DNA of 64,000 bases from Bryoerythrophyllum caledonicum (taxonomy: Eukaryota; Streptophyta; Bryopsida; Pottiales; Pottiaceae), in assembly GCA_963971425.1 (NCBI GenBank), contig OZ020521.1:9751519-9815518 (forward strand), read 5' to 3'. How positions within the stretch are numbered: position 1 is the stretch's first letter; each line of letters begins with the position of its first letter. This document shows, piece by piece, positions 10,530 through 21,350 of the stretch. The notes below the pieces were generated by a model. That model saw only the letters and a program-made list of their open reading frames with translations, ran no database searches and was not told where the DNA came from. Made by a program: the position numbers and the translations under genes.

Positions 10530-11769
10530 ATATTGAGGTTATTTGGGATAGAGGTAAGTGTGGCAAGTTGTTTCATGGTACCAATATTATTGTTTTGATG
10601 ATGTATGCATAGTATTTGTATAGTGGACGGCTCGAGTCTAGGTTTGCATTTTAGTTTGGATGGAATAGCTTGTTCTTCATATGGCACAAAGTTTGCTTCA
10701 AATAACGCAATGATGTGGGAATCTAGGAATGGACTTAAGTGGGGATTAAGGTTTTGGAACCAGTTATTATCTGGTGTTATAATGAGGATGGAAGTATTTT
10801 ATGGATCATTTTTGGCCGCTAGTCTTGCCCAATGTATTGCTTGTTGTATTTCTTCTATATTGTGGGGGTGCGCAATACCATTTCCAATCCATTTGTGGTC
10901 AAAGGCATTTCCTAATGAACTAAAAAATTTGTCCTTTTCACATGGCGAATGGAGCTTAGTGAGTTGCATGGAGCATCTAATGAGGGATGAGAATTACGAG
11001 TGTTGGATGTTGGAGGATGAGATAGTGAGTTTAGAATGGGCGTGGGTAATGTGTATTGTGCAAATTTGACGAGGTCAATTTTTGGGATGCGGTATTTATA
11101 TCTTTGATATAGCCAAACTAGTTCAATTTTGAACGGTTGTGTTGTTGGCTCTATGTTTGTGGTAGTTTGTAGTTTGTTATGGTATTGGTTCCATAGCCAT
11201 TGGAGCCTAGTGACGGGAATAGTGATTAGATGTCTCCCATTGTCTTCATATATATGGGCACGATCTTTGTTAGTTCTGATGTGAGAATATCTTTTTTGAG
11301 GTTACATTCGGTTGTGTGGATGTTGAGGAGAGGAATGATTACCGGTGGGATAATGAATCTTGAGTCACAAAATTGCTCTTGAGGGTGGTGTGTTTGAATG
11401 ATTTCTAAGTCAAATTTGTTTTGGATGTTTTGATAACATTGTGTTAGTTGTGTGGAGTGATGGGTGGAGGTGTTATGATCATGCCATGGAAAGAGGTACC
11501 TTTGGGGTAACCATTTGTTGTAAGTATTCTTGTTGTATTGCCATTGATATAGATATTTGGTATCATTTTCTAAAATTTTGTTGGAGTCAATATGTTTTAT
11601 ATGTTTGTGGTTGATAATGAGATTTATGGGATATGTGGACGGGTTTTAAAGGATGTGTGCAAGGGAGAGGACGGGATGGATGCTGCAGGTTGGGAGGTGA
11701 ATTGGTAAAGTGTTGTTGTTGGTGGTAACGTACGCGTCTTTTTGGCTGTAGGGATTTGGGTATAAGGTA

Positions 11770-12315
11770 AACCCCCCCATAATCGTCAAGTTAAGCAGTT
11801 TGCATATATAGAGAACCTAGATAATAATTAAATTATTTTCAGTGATAGCCAATAGAATTTCAATTTCAACCCAAGTGATTTCATATTTTTCCGATGTGTT
11901 ATGAATTAGTTATGAATTTTCAAAGGCACATGTGAAGAAAGTTGGGTGAGCGTCAGTAGGTGGGGGCCATGACCCTTCCACAAATGGACTAAAACCGCAT
12001 GCATAACAACAAAAAACCGGCAATGAGTCAACCTTAAACTAATTCTAGAAATATTCCATTTTCTCCACTCTTGCATGTACAATAAGTCTAGAAGATCCCA
12101 TTCCCCTAAAACCACCAACTGTGCATCCAATTCATGCCACCCTTGCCTTTACTCCCGCCATTAAAAATAGAGAGTTGGTTACATGTGCATGTAGTGGCGG
12201 TTTTTAGTGAAAAAGTAGCTGTCGGCCATGGGATATTGGCGGTTTTAGGGTGGCTTACCTTACAAGGCATGGTGAAGTGCATGTATTGGAGCATAGGAGG
12301 TTGCATAATAGTTGT
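11770..12315. repeat. Foreign repeat inserted in the LINE
   Basis: LINE-like minus-strand coding is lost here and resumes on both sides. 11800-11935 matches 6950-7090. Boundaries are approximate and no target duplication was identified. Confidence 0.5.
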
Positions 12316-13280
12316 TGGGCAATATTAAAAGCATATTTTTTATTAGTTTGGATGGAGTAGTATGAAACGTCTTGAAGTCATCGAGGTTTATAATGTGTGT
12401 TCCATTTGGTAGAGTTATTTGTTTCAAACTGATAACATTTACTAAAAAAAATTTGTAAATATTTTTGGCAGAGGTGTTGGTTAATTCTTGTGTCATTTTG
12501 GGTTTCGTGTAGCCACATTTTTTGTAAAGGTGAGGGTTCTAAAAGGAATTCCGTGAATGTGCTTTTGAGGTAAATTTTTGCTTCATTTTTTAGTAGAAAA
12601 AATGACTTTGTGATTGGTGAACTGTTGCAATATGCTTTGTTTATTCTAGAAATGTTTTTAGCTCCACCATATCTGACAAAGAATAGAGTGGGTGAGTCCT
12701 TTGTAAGTCTTACAAGGTCTACCTTTGTCATTGAGCGCATTTTAAAGTTGTTCCCCTACACATTGGAGGTAAGCATTTTCAAGGGAAAAGGCTACTGGTC
12801 CAAATAGATATTGTAGGAAATGAGTTATGATATTTGACATACATTTTGGGAGTCCACAAATGGATTTTTGTATGGCTATAATTTTTTGTCTAGTTTTTTG
12901 ATAGCACGCATAGAGTATGGAACTACATAGAAACAATATGCTACTCCGGGTCTAAGTACTGTGTTTACCATTTTTATTTTGTGTTTCATAGTGGTCTGGC
13001 ATGTTAGTAGTTATTTGCATTATTTAATAAGTTTTGTGGTAGTGGTGTGTATTTGTATATTCCATTTTAGTGAGGGGACAATGTGTGTGCCTAGATATAC
13101 GTATGGTTCATTTTGATGTAGTATAGAGATGGGTTGGTTACGGTATTTTATGTTGGCGGTTTGCATGAGTGCTTTGAATGCGGTGGGGTTCATTTGGAAT
13201 TTGTTTGGACATCCCGTGGTAGCACACTTTTGGGTGCCAAACGTCCATACCGAACCAATTGCAGATTTTGTCTATTTTAT
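12316..13280 (-). pseudogene. LINE region after the reverse transcriptase
   Basis: Minus-strand frames include RSMTKVDLVRLTKDSPTLFF, FLLKNEAKIYLKS and LPNGTHIINLDDFKTFHTTP. The sequence lies between the YTDD motif and RNase H, where LINE thumb and linker sequence would be. Several frame breaks. The assignment rests mainly on position. Confidence 0.5.
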
Positions 13281-13930
13281 TTAGTTGAATTTGTAGTGAT
13301 TTAAGTTACCGGCTATTGCGGCAAGGTCATCTGTGTAGGCGGCCGAGTTAATGGTGACTTGTGATGTTTCAAAGGTGTAGCCACTATTTCCCCTTCGTAT
13401 CCATCTTAGTGGTGATTCTAGGATTATAATGAGCAGATATGGACTCAAAGTATCAATTTGTATAGTGCCGCGTTGTATGAGGAAGGGACGTGTTGTTCCA
13501 AAATATTCTCCAATGTATGAGGTGGACAAGTGAGAGTAGATGTTTCCAACTACCGCAATTGCATTGGTGGGGTACCCGAGTTCAAATATAGTTGCTAGTA
13601 ATCTTGGGTGGTCAGTAGAGCCAAATGCATTTTTGGAATCAATATATAAAATATATGTCTCTTGGTTTGTAAATCGTGCGTCTTTGTGTGCGGCTATTAT
13701 GGTTTGGAATTGTCTAGCAATACTTCTTTCCACACGAAAGCCTTTTTGGTTGACATGTAAGATTTGGTGTTTTTCTCCATATGAGGATAATAAGGATGTG
13801 AATGTACTTGTGAAGAGTTTATAGATAGTATTGGCTAAGGCAATTGGTCTATGGTTGGGAAGTATTGAGGGGTCACCTCTTTCTAATGATAGTACTTTAG
13901 AACTAGTTTTCTATGAGGCGGAGATTTGTT
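13281..13930 (-). pseudogene. LINE reverse transcriptase palm
   Basis: The open segment 13281-13733 reads YILYIDSKNAFGSTDHPRLL (motif with the first catalytic Asp and the AFG...DH block), then GTIQIDTLSPYLLIIILESP (QGD-LSP-like block) and AAYTDDLAAIAG, the YxDD active site. These three blocks in this order are diagnostic for non-LTR reverse transcriptases. The enzyme would copy element RNA at a nicked target. Upstream sequence to about 13930 continues the domain with frame breaks. Confidence 0.8.
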
Positions 13931-14400
13931 TTTGTTTGTAATAGTGAGTGAAGAATAGGAAGAGAAGTTCATGAAATTTTGGGGGCATTAGTTTTAATTT
14001 GGAGTTTGGAATGTGGTCTGGTGATGGGGATTTATTGTTTCCTAGAGTTTTTAGTCATGTGTTCTATGTGGCACATTCGAGGTAGGTGTATTGTTTATAG
14101 TCTGCTGGCTACAAATTTTAATTTGCAATTTTTTTGAGGCTAGTTGAGATGTTGTTGAACTGGTTGATGAGATATTCTAGTGGTGGGGATTCACTGTATT
14201 TGAAGACTTTTTGACTGAGTGTCTTTGGATTAGTTTTATGTAAGTGCTTGTATATAGAGATGGTTTTTTTGATATTTTCTTTGGTGTACTTTGTAGTTAT
14301 TTTTCTAGCGTTTTTGTTAGCTTTTTTTGCTATATCATGTAAGAATTCATCTGGTGATGTGTGGGGGTGGTGGGGGTGGTGGGGGTGGTGGGGGTGGAAT

Positions 14401-14909
14401 TTAGGTATGTAGGAGGGATTGTACTTCTTTGCAAATGGGGTGGAAAAACCATTGTGGGTTATTTTTTACATTTCTAATTATTTTCCTAATGGTGTGGTAG
14501 GTGTTTAAGTGTTGTTTCCATTTTCTTGAGAGTTTTTGTGGTAGATAGCCTCCTTGTTTGGATGTTCTATTTGTTAGTTGAGGTGTGAGTGGGACTTTAT
14601 AAGTTTTCTCTAGGATATTATATATATCATTTTTTATTGTGTCTAGGGTGTTGCTAGTTTTAAGCCATTGAGTTTGGCAGAGTTGGTCATTGTTTTTTAG
14701 ATAATCAATTTCGGAGTCAATTTGTATAGAGTTTTCTTCAAAAAGCATTGTACTGAAATCTTGTGCATTGGTTCTTGGAATGGGATTACGTATATTAACA
14801 TTATCGTTGTTTCATATTTTGGATGCTCCACTAATAAGTGAGTTTTGTGGCATTTTAATTGGATTGGTGAGTGGTTTGAGTTTGTAAAATGTTTTTTTTG
14901 GTTGTGCAA
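14401..14909 (-). pseudogene. LINE linker between endonuclease and reverse transcriptase
   Basis: Two overlapping minus-strand frames include QLCQTQWLKTSNTLDTIKND, YNILEKTYKVPLTP and NPQWFFHPICKEVQ. They are lysine- and asparagine-rich, as LINE linkers often are. A G-rich run of GGTGGGGGT units at about 14366-14396 interrupts the downstream edge. Confidence 0.5.
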
Positions 14910-15420
14910 GTGTATTGTGCGTGATTGAAATTAAGTATATAAAATCCGTCTATTAAACTTAGGTCTTTGTAGTCATATCCGCCTTGTCTTAAGTGGCTTG
15001 TGTATGTAGGAATATATTTAAAATTTAGGTTATCGGTGAAGTTACGCCATTGTTGGTCAATGGGTTGTGGTGGGAAATAGCGTTCTCCGTGTTGTCTCCC
15101 GATGGGTGCAACGACTCTATTAAAATCGCCACATAGTAAGTATGTGTGGTTCGGATGATTGTTAATTTGTATAGTAATGGTATTTTATATATCTGTGATA
15201 AATCTAATGTCTTTCGGATGGGATGACATGTGAATGTGAAGTATTAGCCATGGTTGAAGCAATTGGTTATTAATTTTTAGAATTTGTAGATATGGAGACA
15301 TGTGCATTGGTGTGGGAATTTTGGCAATGTTGCCAGAAAATGCATAGGATTTGTGTACTAGTGTGAGAAGGCCACCACGACGGGTGTGTATGGATGGTGT
15401 TGTTGAATACAACGTGTGAG
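14910..15420 (-). pseudogene. LINE apurinic-like endonuclease domain
   Basis: A minus-strand frame reads LLCGDFNRVVAPIGRQHG, with the GDFN motif of the exonuclease/endonuclease/phosphatase fold, followed by QPIDQQWRNFTDNLNF and SHLRQGGYDYKDLSLIDGF. The later SLIDGF resembles the S-x-IDxF/ID-h motif before the last catalytic His. Upstream pieces (LQILKINNQLLQPWLILHIH) fit the earlier strands. It would nick the target. The copy is broken. Confidence 0.7.
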
Positions 15421-16425
15421 TGCATGGATATTATTAAAGATGAGTTTATAATTAGGATTTTTTGTTTTATATATTTATTTAGTAGACTTTGTGGTTGTGA
15501 GTTTAGTTTCTTGTGAGTGCATATGGTAGAGGAGGTGTTCTTATGTTTGGTGAGGTTTTGGATGCATGAAAAGGTAGTATTGATGGATGCATGAAAAGGT
15601 AGTATTGATTCCATGTTAGAATGCATGTGGCATTCTCTATTGTGTCTGTGTACAAATTTGGAGGGGGGATGTATGGGGGTGGTGATGGCAAGTGTGAGTA
15701 CTCTGGATGGGTTTGAAGCATCTCAATGATTCTTTTATTAGTTTGTTGGAGAAAAATGGAAAGCGTTGTTGTATTGTGTGTTGTGTTGGGCCTCGGTTTT
15801 GGTTATGGATGAAGTTGTATAGTTTTTTTAAGTATTGACTCTTTATGATGTATATTGTCTTGATTTTCTTCAATGAATTTTGTATATGGATGTTTTGTGT
15901 TTATGTGATGATCATGTCAATTGTACAGGGTGGTTAGTTTATTTAGAAGAGTGTTGCTCTTTTGTGTGACCTCTAAGTGTGGTGGTGATAGAAGACGGTT
16001 ACATACATCTAGAGAGGGGTGAGTGGTAATTATTAAAATTTATAGTATGTGTGACCTATGCCCGATGGCCATGGATTTAGTGGTGGATCAAACAGACACT
16101 TTATTTACTCCAACCCCTGTCTGGAGACCGGAGTTCTTCTTTTATAGTACGTGTGATGGAGGGTGTTCTATGTTTTGTTGGATGTAGTGGGCGATATGAG
16201 GGAATGCAACGTTATGCGTGTTATGTAGTGCGTGCGTACTTTTTAGAAGTGGTGCAAATGTGTTCGATTTCGGGGTGGAATTTTATGTTACTTGGAATAA
16301 AGTACATTTTTGCTATTTTTGTGTGTGCCTATAGGTGGGTTTTTACTAAGTTGGGCACATGGTGAGGGATTATTTCAATGTCTCCTCCAAGTAGAAGTAG
16401 AAGTCTGTAATGATTGCCGTGGTGG
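15421..16425 (-). pseudogene. LINE N-terminal region with 2A-like remnant
   Basis: Near 16330-16425 the minus strand reads RLLLLLGGDIEIIPHHVPNL. Many LINE ORFs start with a hydrophobic run followed by GDIExNPGP, which can act as a 2A-like skip signal; here the NPGP part is degraded. The region down to 15503 is proline- and threonine-rich. The SINE-like insertion at 16055-16140 splits it. Confidence 0.45.
16055..16140 (+). mobile_element. 86-bp SINE-like insertion with 16-bp target duplication
   Basis: Flanked by TTTATAGTATGTGTGA (16039-16054) and TTTATAGTACGTGTGA (16141-16156), differing at one base. The insert carries ATGGATTTAGTGGTGGATC and ends in GGAGTTCTTCT, matching the copies in the 826-bp arms. 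The long duplication and TTC-type tail fit retroposition, probably by a LINE. At 86 bp it is very short for a SINE. Confidence 0.75.
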
Positions 16426-16426
16426 T

Positions 16427-16498
<72 letters not shown>
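16427..16498 (+). repeat. (TTG)24 microsatellite
   Basis: Pure TTG repeat of 72 bases. On the LINE strand it is (CAA)n, just upstream of the putative ORF start. The poly-Leu and poly-Thr ORFs over it are artefacts. Confidence 0.95.
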
Positions 16499-16499
<1 letters not shown>

Positions 16500-16504
16500 G
16501 GGAA

Positions 16505-16830
16505 AAAACAGAGAATTCAATAAAAAAATGTAAAAAAGGTTTTTAACACTTTGGTTGGTTGGTGGAGGAAGCTAAAAACATTCTACATGTTGGACTATTT
16601 TTCATTGTTTTATTCTTTCTACAAGGGATTTTTACAAATACTAAATCTTAGAAGGGGGTACAATGTGATTTTGTAATTTCTTCTAAACCTAAGTTAAGAA
16701 TTATTCCAAAGACGAATTAAAAAGTAATATAATTAGGCCTACCTCTAGAATCTTGTACACTTCCTCCATCAACCAACCAAAGTGTTAAAAACCTTATTCT
16801 CAACTTTTTATTAAATTTCTCGTCTGTTGT
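16505..16830. mobile_element. ~320 bp MITE with long terminal inverted repeats
   Basis: AAGGTTTTTAACACTTTGG followed by TTGGTTGGTGGAGGAAG on the left pairs with the reverse complement of 16760-16805 with one or two mismatches. Looser similarity extends ~25 bases outward to each end. It has no ORF and lies between the LINE and the methyltransferase-like gene. Confidence 0.8.
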
Positions 16831-17456
16831 GAATTTTAGTGAATATATATAAATATAGATTAGACATGGAAAAATGCCATTGGACCCTAGGATGCATGAG
16901 TAATGTCAATCATTGAACCATGTCCATGCATGTAATTTTGTGCATTTATGTAAATTTAAAATAAGTTTGTTCCTCAAGTGTGACACTGTGACACTAAAAG
17001 AGGTAGGGTGTAGTGTACTTTCACCCCAAGGTATCCTCTTAATTGGAAGGATGCATAAATGCAGTTCCAAATGTCAGAACTAAATAACGTAAACACATGT
17101 GTTACGTCTAGGAATGCTTTTAAGTATGATCATTAAATATTTTTAAATTTTTTTTCTAACGCAAATGAACAATTTCATTGCAGAGAGAAAGGGGAAATTG
17201 ATCCTTCAATATTCACGGAGACTGTACACACAAACCATCACGATACACATGCAGAACGGCATAACATAAATAAATCATGTGAGAGAAAAATATTCAAGGA
17301 TATGACATGTAGTTCATATCAGGAAAACATTACATATCTTGAAGGACTATCATATAACTGATAAGAAAATAAAGTATACAATATGAAATGAATGACTGTC
17401 CAGGTCTCTGAATTCCATTATAAAGGTGAACTAACACTGTGACATAGCTATCAGAA
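16831..17456. other. 3-prime flank of the minus-strand gene, nothing recognised
   Basis: No ORF of interest. Any terminal repeat of a two-gene transposon should lie here; I could not match it to 31200-31860 by eye. Confidence 0.4.
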
Positions 17457-17739
17457 TTAATCCGAATCACTATCATCGGTGGATGATGCCGAGTCCTTTG
17501 AATCACTAAACACTCCATCTGAGGATAACTCACGATCAGACTCCACCGCTTCAATATCACAGAATTCTATAGATCTTCCCGGATAAGATATAGGAATAAC
17601 AGTACGATAAGATCCACTAGCTAGTTCAATAGCAGTGTCGTTTGCGTAGGAAGGGAGTTCCCAAGTCTTTGGAGGACTTCGATAAAACGTAGGTTCACAA
17701 AAGAAAGGGCGGTGACTAGGATAGCTCATGTGACCATAT
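17457..17739 (-). CDS. Last exon: Pro/Tyr-rich segment and acidic Ser/Asp tail
   Basis: The frame reads YGHMSYPSHRPFFCEP, then ELPSYANDTAIELASGSY, and ends in a Ser/Asp-rich tail (SSTDDSDSD) before the stop. The acceptor is TTTGCAG at 17740. Its phase does not match the donor of the preceding exon by one base. The acidic tail resembles tails in nuclear proteins; no domain is recognised. Confidence 0.6.
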
Positions 17740-17836
17740 CTGCAAATGCCAAAAGTACCATGTTTATAACTCAATATTTGATACAATGATACTAAAAAGT
17801 ATAACAAATGAATTAATGTTCAACAAACTCACTTAC

Positions 17837-18037
17837 TGAATCGAGACTTCTTCACAATTCTCGGGACCACAAAAACATCGCCCTCTGGATCCTCACTAGT
17901 TGTCGTTGCTCCAGAAGTGACCTCAGGAGCAACACTAGAACGAATCAAGGGTTTAAGTAAGGCATGAAAAATGGCCTCATCAGCCTCTAACGCCACGATG
18001 TGACGCTCGACGTTGCGGGACGCATGGATGGAAGATC
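17837..18037 (-). CDS. Exon: end of SAM-binding motif I and following helix
   Basis: It starts by completing the glycine of the motif I loop, then SSIHASRNVERHIVALEADE and AIFHALLKPLI. In beta-class methyltransferases the motif I loop is followed by a helix and then hIGIExD, where the acid binds the SAM ribose. IVALEAD occupies that place. Donor GTAAGTGA, acceptor TTGTAG. Confidence 0.7.
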
Positions 18038-18132
18038 CTACAATAAAAAAAATGACAAATAAATTAGTGTGATTTCTCAATAACCAAGTAGAAGTAGTTA
18101 ACGTTGTGATATGAATGACTGAATTAACGTAC

Positions 18133-18406
18133 CCGTAGCAGCAGTGCAGTCTAAAACAACATCTCTAGGGGAGGTAGAAGAGTGAATTAACATCTGCATT
18201 AAAAGAGTAGACTTCTCTCTCGGACCTCGCCACGGCGTGGGTCCATGCATGAGCTGATCATCACGAGAGACAAGGTTTTGTAGAATATCATCTCTTGATA
18301 CATCTACCCTGTGTCGGTCAAGAGCGGGGATAGGCTGAAATGAAAATCTGGAAGCAGGCTTGTCAGGCATGGTCCTCACCATCAATGTAATCCCGAAACG
18401 CATAGT
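18133..18406 (-). CDS. Exon: GPREKS helix and SAM-binding motif I
   Basis: It begins TMRFGITLMVRTMPDKPASR and later has WRGPREKSTLLMQMLIHSST, SPRDVVLDCTAATG. The arrangement parallels the KPxxLLxxhI...PGDhVLDPFxGxGT stretch of beta-class enzymes, with DCTAATG in place of DPFxGSG. The donor splits the motif I glycine codon (phase 1), matching the next acceptor. Confidence 0.7.
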
Positions 18407-18686
18407 CTGTCAAGCATAGTCACCATCAATCTAATCAGTATAGTCACCATAGACACCATCAATGTAATCAGTATCATTATACCAAGTAGACCAGTACAGA
18501 GCTTTAGATCAGCCAATGAAATTCTTCGACCTTTGAAATCAGTTATAATCCAGTCTATCCAAGCAGCAAACTCAACCCAAAACTGAGATTAAAAAATCTC
18601 AAGAATTCATTACGTAGCATTTGTGCCAAATAATGTATGAAAATGTTAGAGGATAAACAAGAACTGTAATTAGAAAATTAACTTAC

Positions 18687-18767
18687 AGTGACGCTTTGAT
18701 TAATCGGGGACGTGAGATGGAGGCGATTCATCCCCCACCACTCCTTGCGAACTTCAAAACCGAAACA
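18687..18767 (-). CDS. Short exon between motifs IV and I
   Basis: 27 codons, CFGFEVRKEWWGMNRLHLTS then PINQSVT. The strand-loop pattern fits the region after motif IV in a Rossmann methyltransferase. The GTAAGT donor joins the next exon in phase 0. The upstream join to 18806 does not keep frame. Confidence 0.55.
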
Positions 18768-18805
18768 CTGTCAATATCCAAGGATGTTTGCTTACGTAGT
18801 CATAC

Positions 18806-19034
18806 GAAAAGGGTGAATCAAAATGATGGCACCGTCATCATGCAAATGATTATCTGCAAAATCAAAGACTGGGTGAAGCCACTCCTGAGTTTCTTGATTC
18901 GAGGCAGGAATGGATGTTGGAGGATTGGAGATCCCTGGAACGGGCAAGCCTTCTGGGATATCAACAAAAATCAGGTCTAGGCAGAGCTGGACCTCGACAG
19001 TCCCGTTGTAGTTTCGAACTTTGCTTTTGGAATG
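18806..19034 (-). CDS. Exon: methyltransferase motif IV block
   Basis: The frame reads VEVQLCLDLIFVDIPEGLPV, then QEWLHPVFDFADNHLHDDGA and IILIHPF. In amino-methyltransferases the strand hDLIhxDPPY gives the catalytic (D/N/S)PP(Y/F/W). Here it is DIPE, so the Pro-Pro-Tyr is lost while the fold context and the next helix-strand (LHDDGAIILI) remain. The protein may bind DNA or SAM without methylating. Confidence 0.65.
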
Positions 19035-19344
19035 CTGCCCAGTAATCAAACACACTCAGAGATTAGTACATAAATACTAGAATAATGGCTTTGAAATTGC
19101 AACATTACCTAAAGTGGTACGTAAACATGATTATAACCTAAATTGAATGCCCTCGACAATCAACAACCAATCAAGCACTATGCCCTCGACAGTCAAGCCG
19201 TGGTTATAGTAGAAAACAAGCATCTGAACATTCGTGCTTCGATGTTTTCGAAAGTGTGCTTATTTTCAGGATAGGTGTTGTGAGTTTATACACTATAAAA
19301 ATTTGACAGGAGAGTCTTGACACAACAGGTCAAAGTCAAAATAC

Positions 19345-19897
19345 CTTAATCATGAAGCTTTTTAAGTCCTTGTAATAAGAGGTGTAGTCATCTGAGTTAC
19401 CGCCAAGGACTTCCTTCATGGAGGCATTGATAATGAGCTCGTCAATCTGGCTCTCGTTTTCCTCTCCCAAATTTAAAACGGTAATTTGACTCAACTGTTC
19501 GTATGAGGAACCCCGTTTTGTACCTCGAGAGAAAGTAAGAGCTTGAGATCCAGAATCGAAAGTTGGGCTTGGAGCAAGAGGACTTTTACCTTCTGGCTTG
19601 GGAGGGGGGTTCATCTTCTTTTTCCCCCTCCTGTTAGTCTTCTCCAATGACTTCTGTAATTTTTCCATCTCTTTTTGTGCCGCTTTCTCCTCTGCTTCCT
19701 TCACTCTAAGCGCTTTCTTCCTATCCTCATCAAGACGTCGCGAGAGGGCCCTTGCCCTCTCGTGCTCGTCTTCTATACCCTGTTGATGTGCTAAGAACAT
19801 GCACGTTGAGTTCGACCTATCAAGCCATGCAGTAAGAAAAACGGGGAGATCGTCTTTCTTTATAGCTCCTTCTGCAAGGAGCTCGTACTTGAAATAC
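19345..19897 (-). CDS. Exon: coiled-coil and basic linker
   Basis: About 184 codons: YFKYELLAEGAIKKDDLPVF, a long charged helix (RALSRRLDEDRKKALRVKEA through KLQKSLEKTNRR), a basic/proline stretch (GKKKMNPPPKPEGKSPLAP), then SQIDELIINASMKEVLGGNS. The helix favours oligomerisation; the KKK cluster could be a nuclear localisation signal. It joins 20015-20250 cleanly in phase 2. Confidence 0.7.
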
Positions 19898-20014
19898 CTG
19901 TGGGTATGAAACACCACATTATTATATGCGTTACAATCGAAGTACATTCCATCTGAAAAACCAATTCTGATTGATCAACTCTAACAACTACAGTAGTTGA
20001 AAAAAATAACTCAC

Positions 20015-20250
20015 CGATAGAGTACTCGGCGCACAATCAAGTCAGTCCCGTTAAAGCCCACAAATTCGTCAATTTTTTTAAAAGCGTCATGTCCTCGGAA
20101 AAAGGTGGTAAATGCATTGTCCCATAATTTCATTGTACAGTCCTTGATGTAAGAAGCCAAGGTCAAAGGCTCGTTGGATACATCAAAATTGATAACCACT
20201 CTGTCTTGACGCACGATGTCGTCAAAGATAATCGAAGCCTGATCGGATAT
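20015..20250 (-). CDS. Middle exon, helical
   Basis: ISDQASIIFDDIVRQDRVVI, then NEPLTLASYIKDCTMKLWDN and FFRGHDAFKKIDEFVGFNGT. No known motif. Acceptor TTTTCACAG and donor GTGAGTT are good; phase fits both neighbours. Confidence 0.65.
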
Positions 20251-20299
20251 CTGTGAAAACAGAGTGAAAAGCGTGAGCAAGACTGAGTACCGACATGAG

Positions 20300-20535
20300 C
20301 TTGCACACAGTACACATCCATTTACTGACATGCATATCGACGTGGGCTTGCAAGAAGTTCACATGAATATCGAAATGAGACCATACTTAATTCACATGCA
20401 TTTACTCAAAACATCTCACATGCATTTACTCAAATCAGCTGACATGCATTTACTCACATGCTTATCGACATGAGCTTGCATGCACTTCACGTGAATATCA
20501 AAATGAGCTTGCACACAATACACATGCAATTTCTA
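20300..20535. repeat. Degenerate tandem repeat in an intron
   Basis: CACATGCATTTACTCAAA recurs with period near 24, mixed with GACATG..TATCGACATGAGCTTGCA units. It fills the intron between 20250 and 20586. Confidence 0.65.
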
Positions 20536-20585
20536 AAATCAGCTCACAGAGAATTAAAAGATAACATTAAGGATTATTTACTCAC

Positions 20586-20804
20586 TCCGGCCCAAAAACA
20601 CGCCTTGGCTAAAAAAGTCGACAATTTCTCCTCGTTGGTGGGCTTCGTTGGCAGTTTGCGGGCTTCACGTGTTGATGCAGAGGAATTGAAATATTCCAAC
20701 CATTTGATTTTAGAAGTGGGTGATGCTTTTGCAGTAACAATCAAGTGCAACTTCTCTAAGTTGAGCTCGGGTGTAATTGAGTTAAGAGTATAGTGATGCT
20801 CAAT
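20586..20804 (-). CDS. Middle exon
   Basis: 73 codons: IEHHYTLNSITPELNLEKLH, then TSKIKWLEYFNSSASTREAR, ending FLAKACFWAG before the GTGAGTA donor. It keeps phase 0 on both sides. KIKWLEYFN loosely echoes LLEYFNSDLD in the possible exon 21351-21530, hinting at duplicated exons. Confidence 0.6.
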
Positions 20805-20893
20805 CTGTGAACCATAGAGGGATTTATTAGAATCACGTAGTTAATTAAAGTACTTGAAGAATGAATAATATGCTTTAGAAGTAGTGGACATAC

Positions 20894-21085
20894 CTCTCGA
20901 AGCCATCCGTCTGTCATCTCAGGGTTTGCCACGGCAACTAGTTTTGACATTTTCTTATGAAGTGCCTCGGCTCTCTTCTTGGTAGCAACTTTCATAGCGG
21001 TTGCTTTTTCAGCAGAAGACACTTCTCCATCTGATTGCTCTACAAGTTGACGAACACCCTCATCTGCAGCCAGTCCGAGTTCGTG
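20894..21085 (-). CDS. Middle exon, alanine/lysine-rich helix
   Basis: 64 codons: HELGLAADEGVRQLVEQSDG, then SSAEKATAMKVATKKRAEAL, ending NPEMTDGWLRE before GTATGT. Acceptor TTTGCAG. Phase 0 at both ends. Confidence 0.6.
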
Positions 21086-21350
21086 CTGCAAAGTGATTGT
21101 CTTAGTTAGTCATCCATGCATGGCGCTCAATTGAACAAACGAAGTTAAACATGTACCTCTATGTGTCTCTCGGTACTGAGAGTCAATTGTCTAGCAACGA
21201 AACATCAACTGTCAACAAAGTCAACGGAGAGGGAATTAACATAGAAGTTGTAGAGGTGTGACCTGAGGTTTAGGCTTGGTCTATACACTTAAGCCGCAAC
21301 TTGTTTTATGTGAACTAAATTTGAGGGGATATGTCATTGAGAGTAAGTAC

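Larger units (their letters stand above)
8760..16500 (-). mobile_element. Decayed LINE (non-LTR retrotransposon) with RNase H
   Basis: In minus-strand order the element carries a degenerate GDIExNPGP-like start (GGDIEIIP, near 16400), an APE-type endonuclease (GDFN motif, near 15130), a linker, reverse transcriptase (YTDD, near 13330), RNase H (9786-10529), a Cys/His-rich region and a conserved C-terminal stretch ending near 9040. Frames are broken many times. Around 11770-12315 foreign repeat DNA interrupts it, and a SINE-like piece sits at 16055-16140. The domain order fits RNase H-bearing LINE groups, but I cannot name the clade. No clear poly-A tail or target duplication was found. Confidence 0.85.

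Noticed and set aside
10224-11069. Plus-strand ORFs of 124 and 154 codons
   Set aside because: Antisense to the LINE RNase H region; the minus strand carries the recognisable motifs.
19598-19786. Ser/Phe-rich plus-strand ORF
   Set aside because: Antisense of the lysine/glutamate coiled-coil exon 19345-19897.
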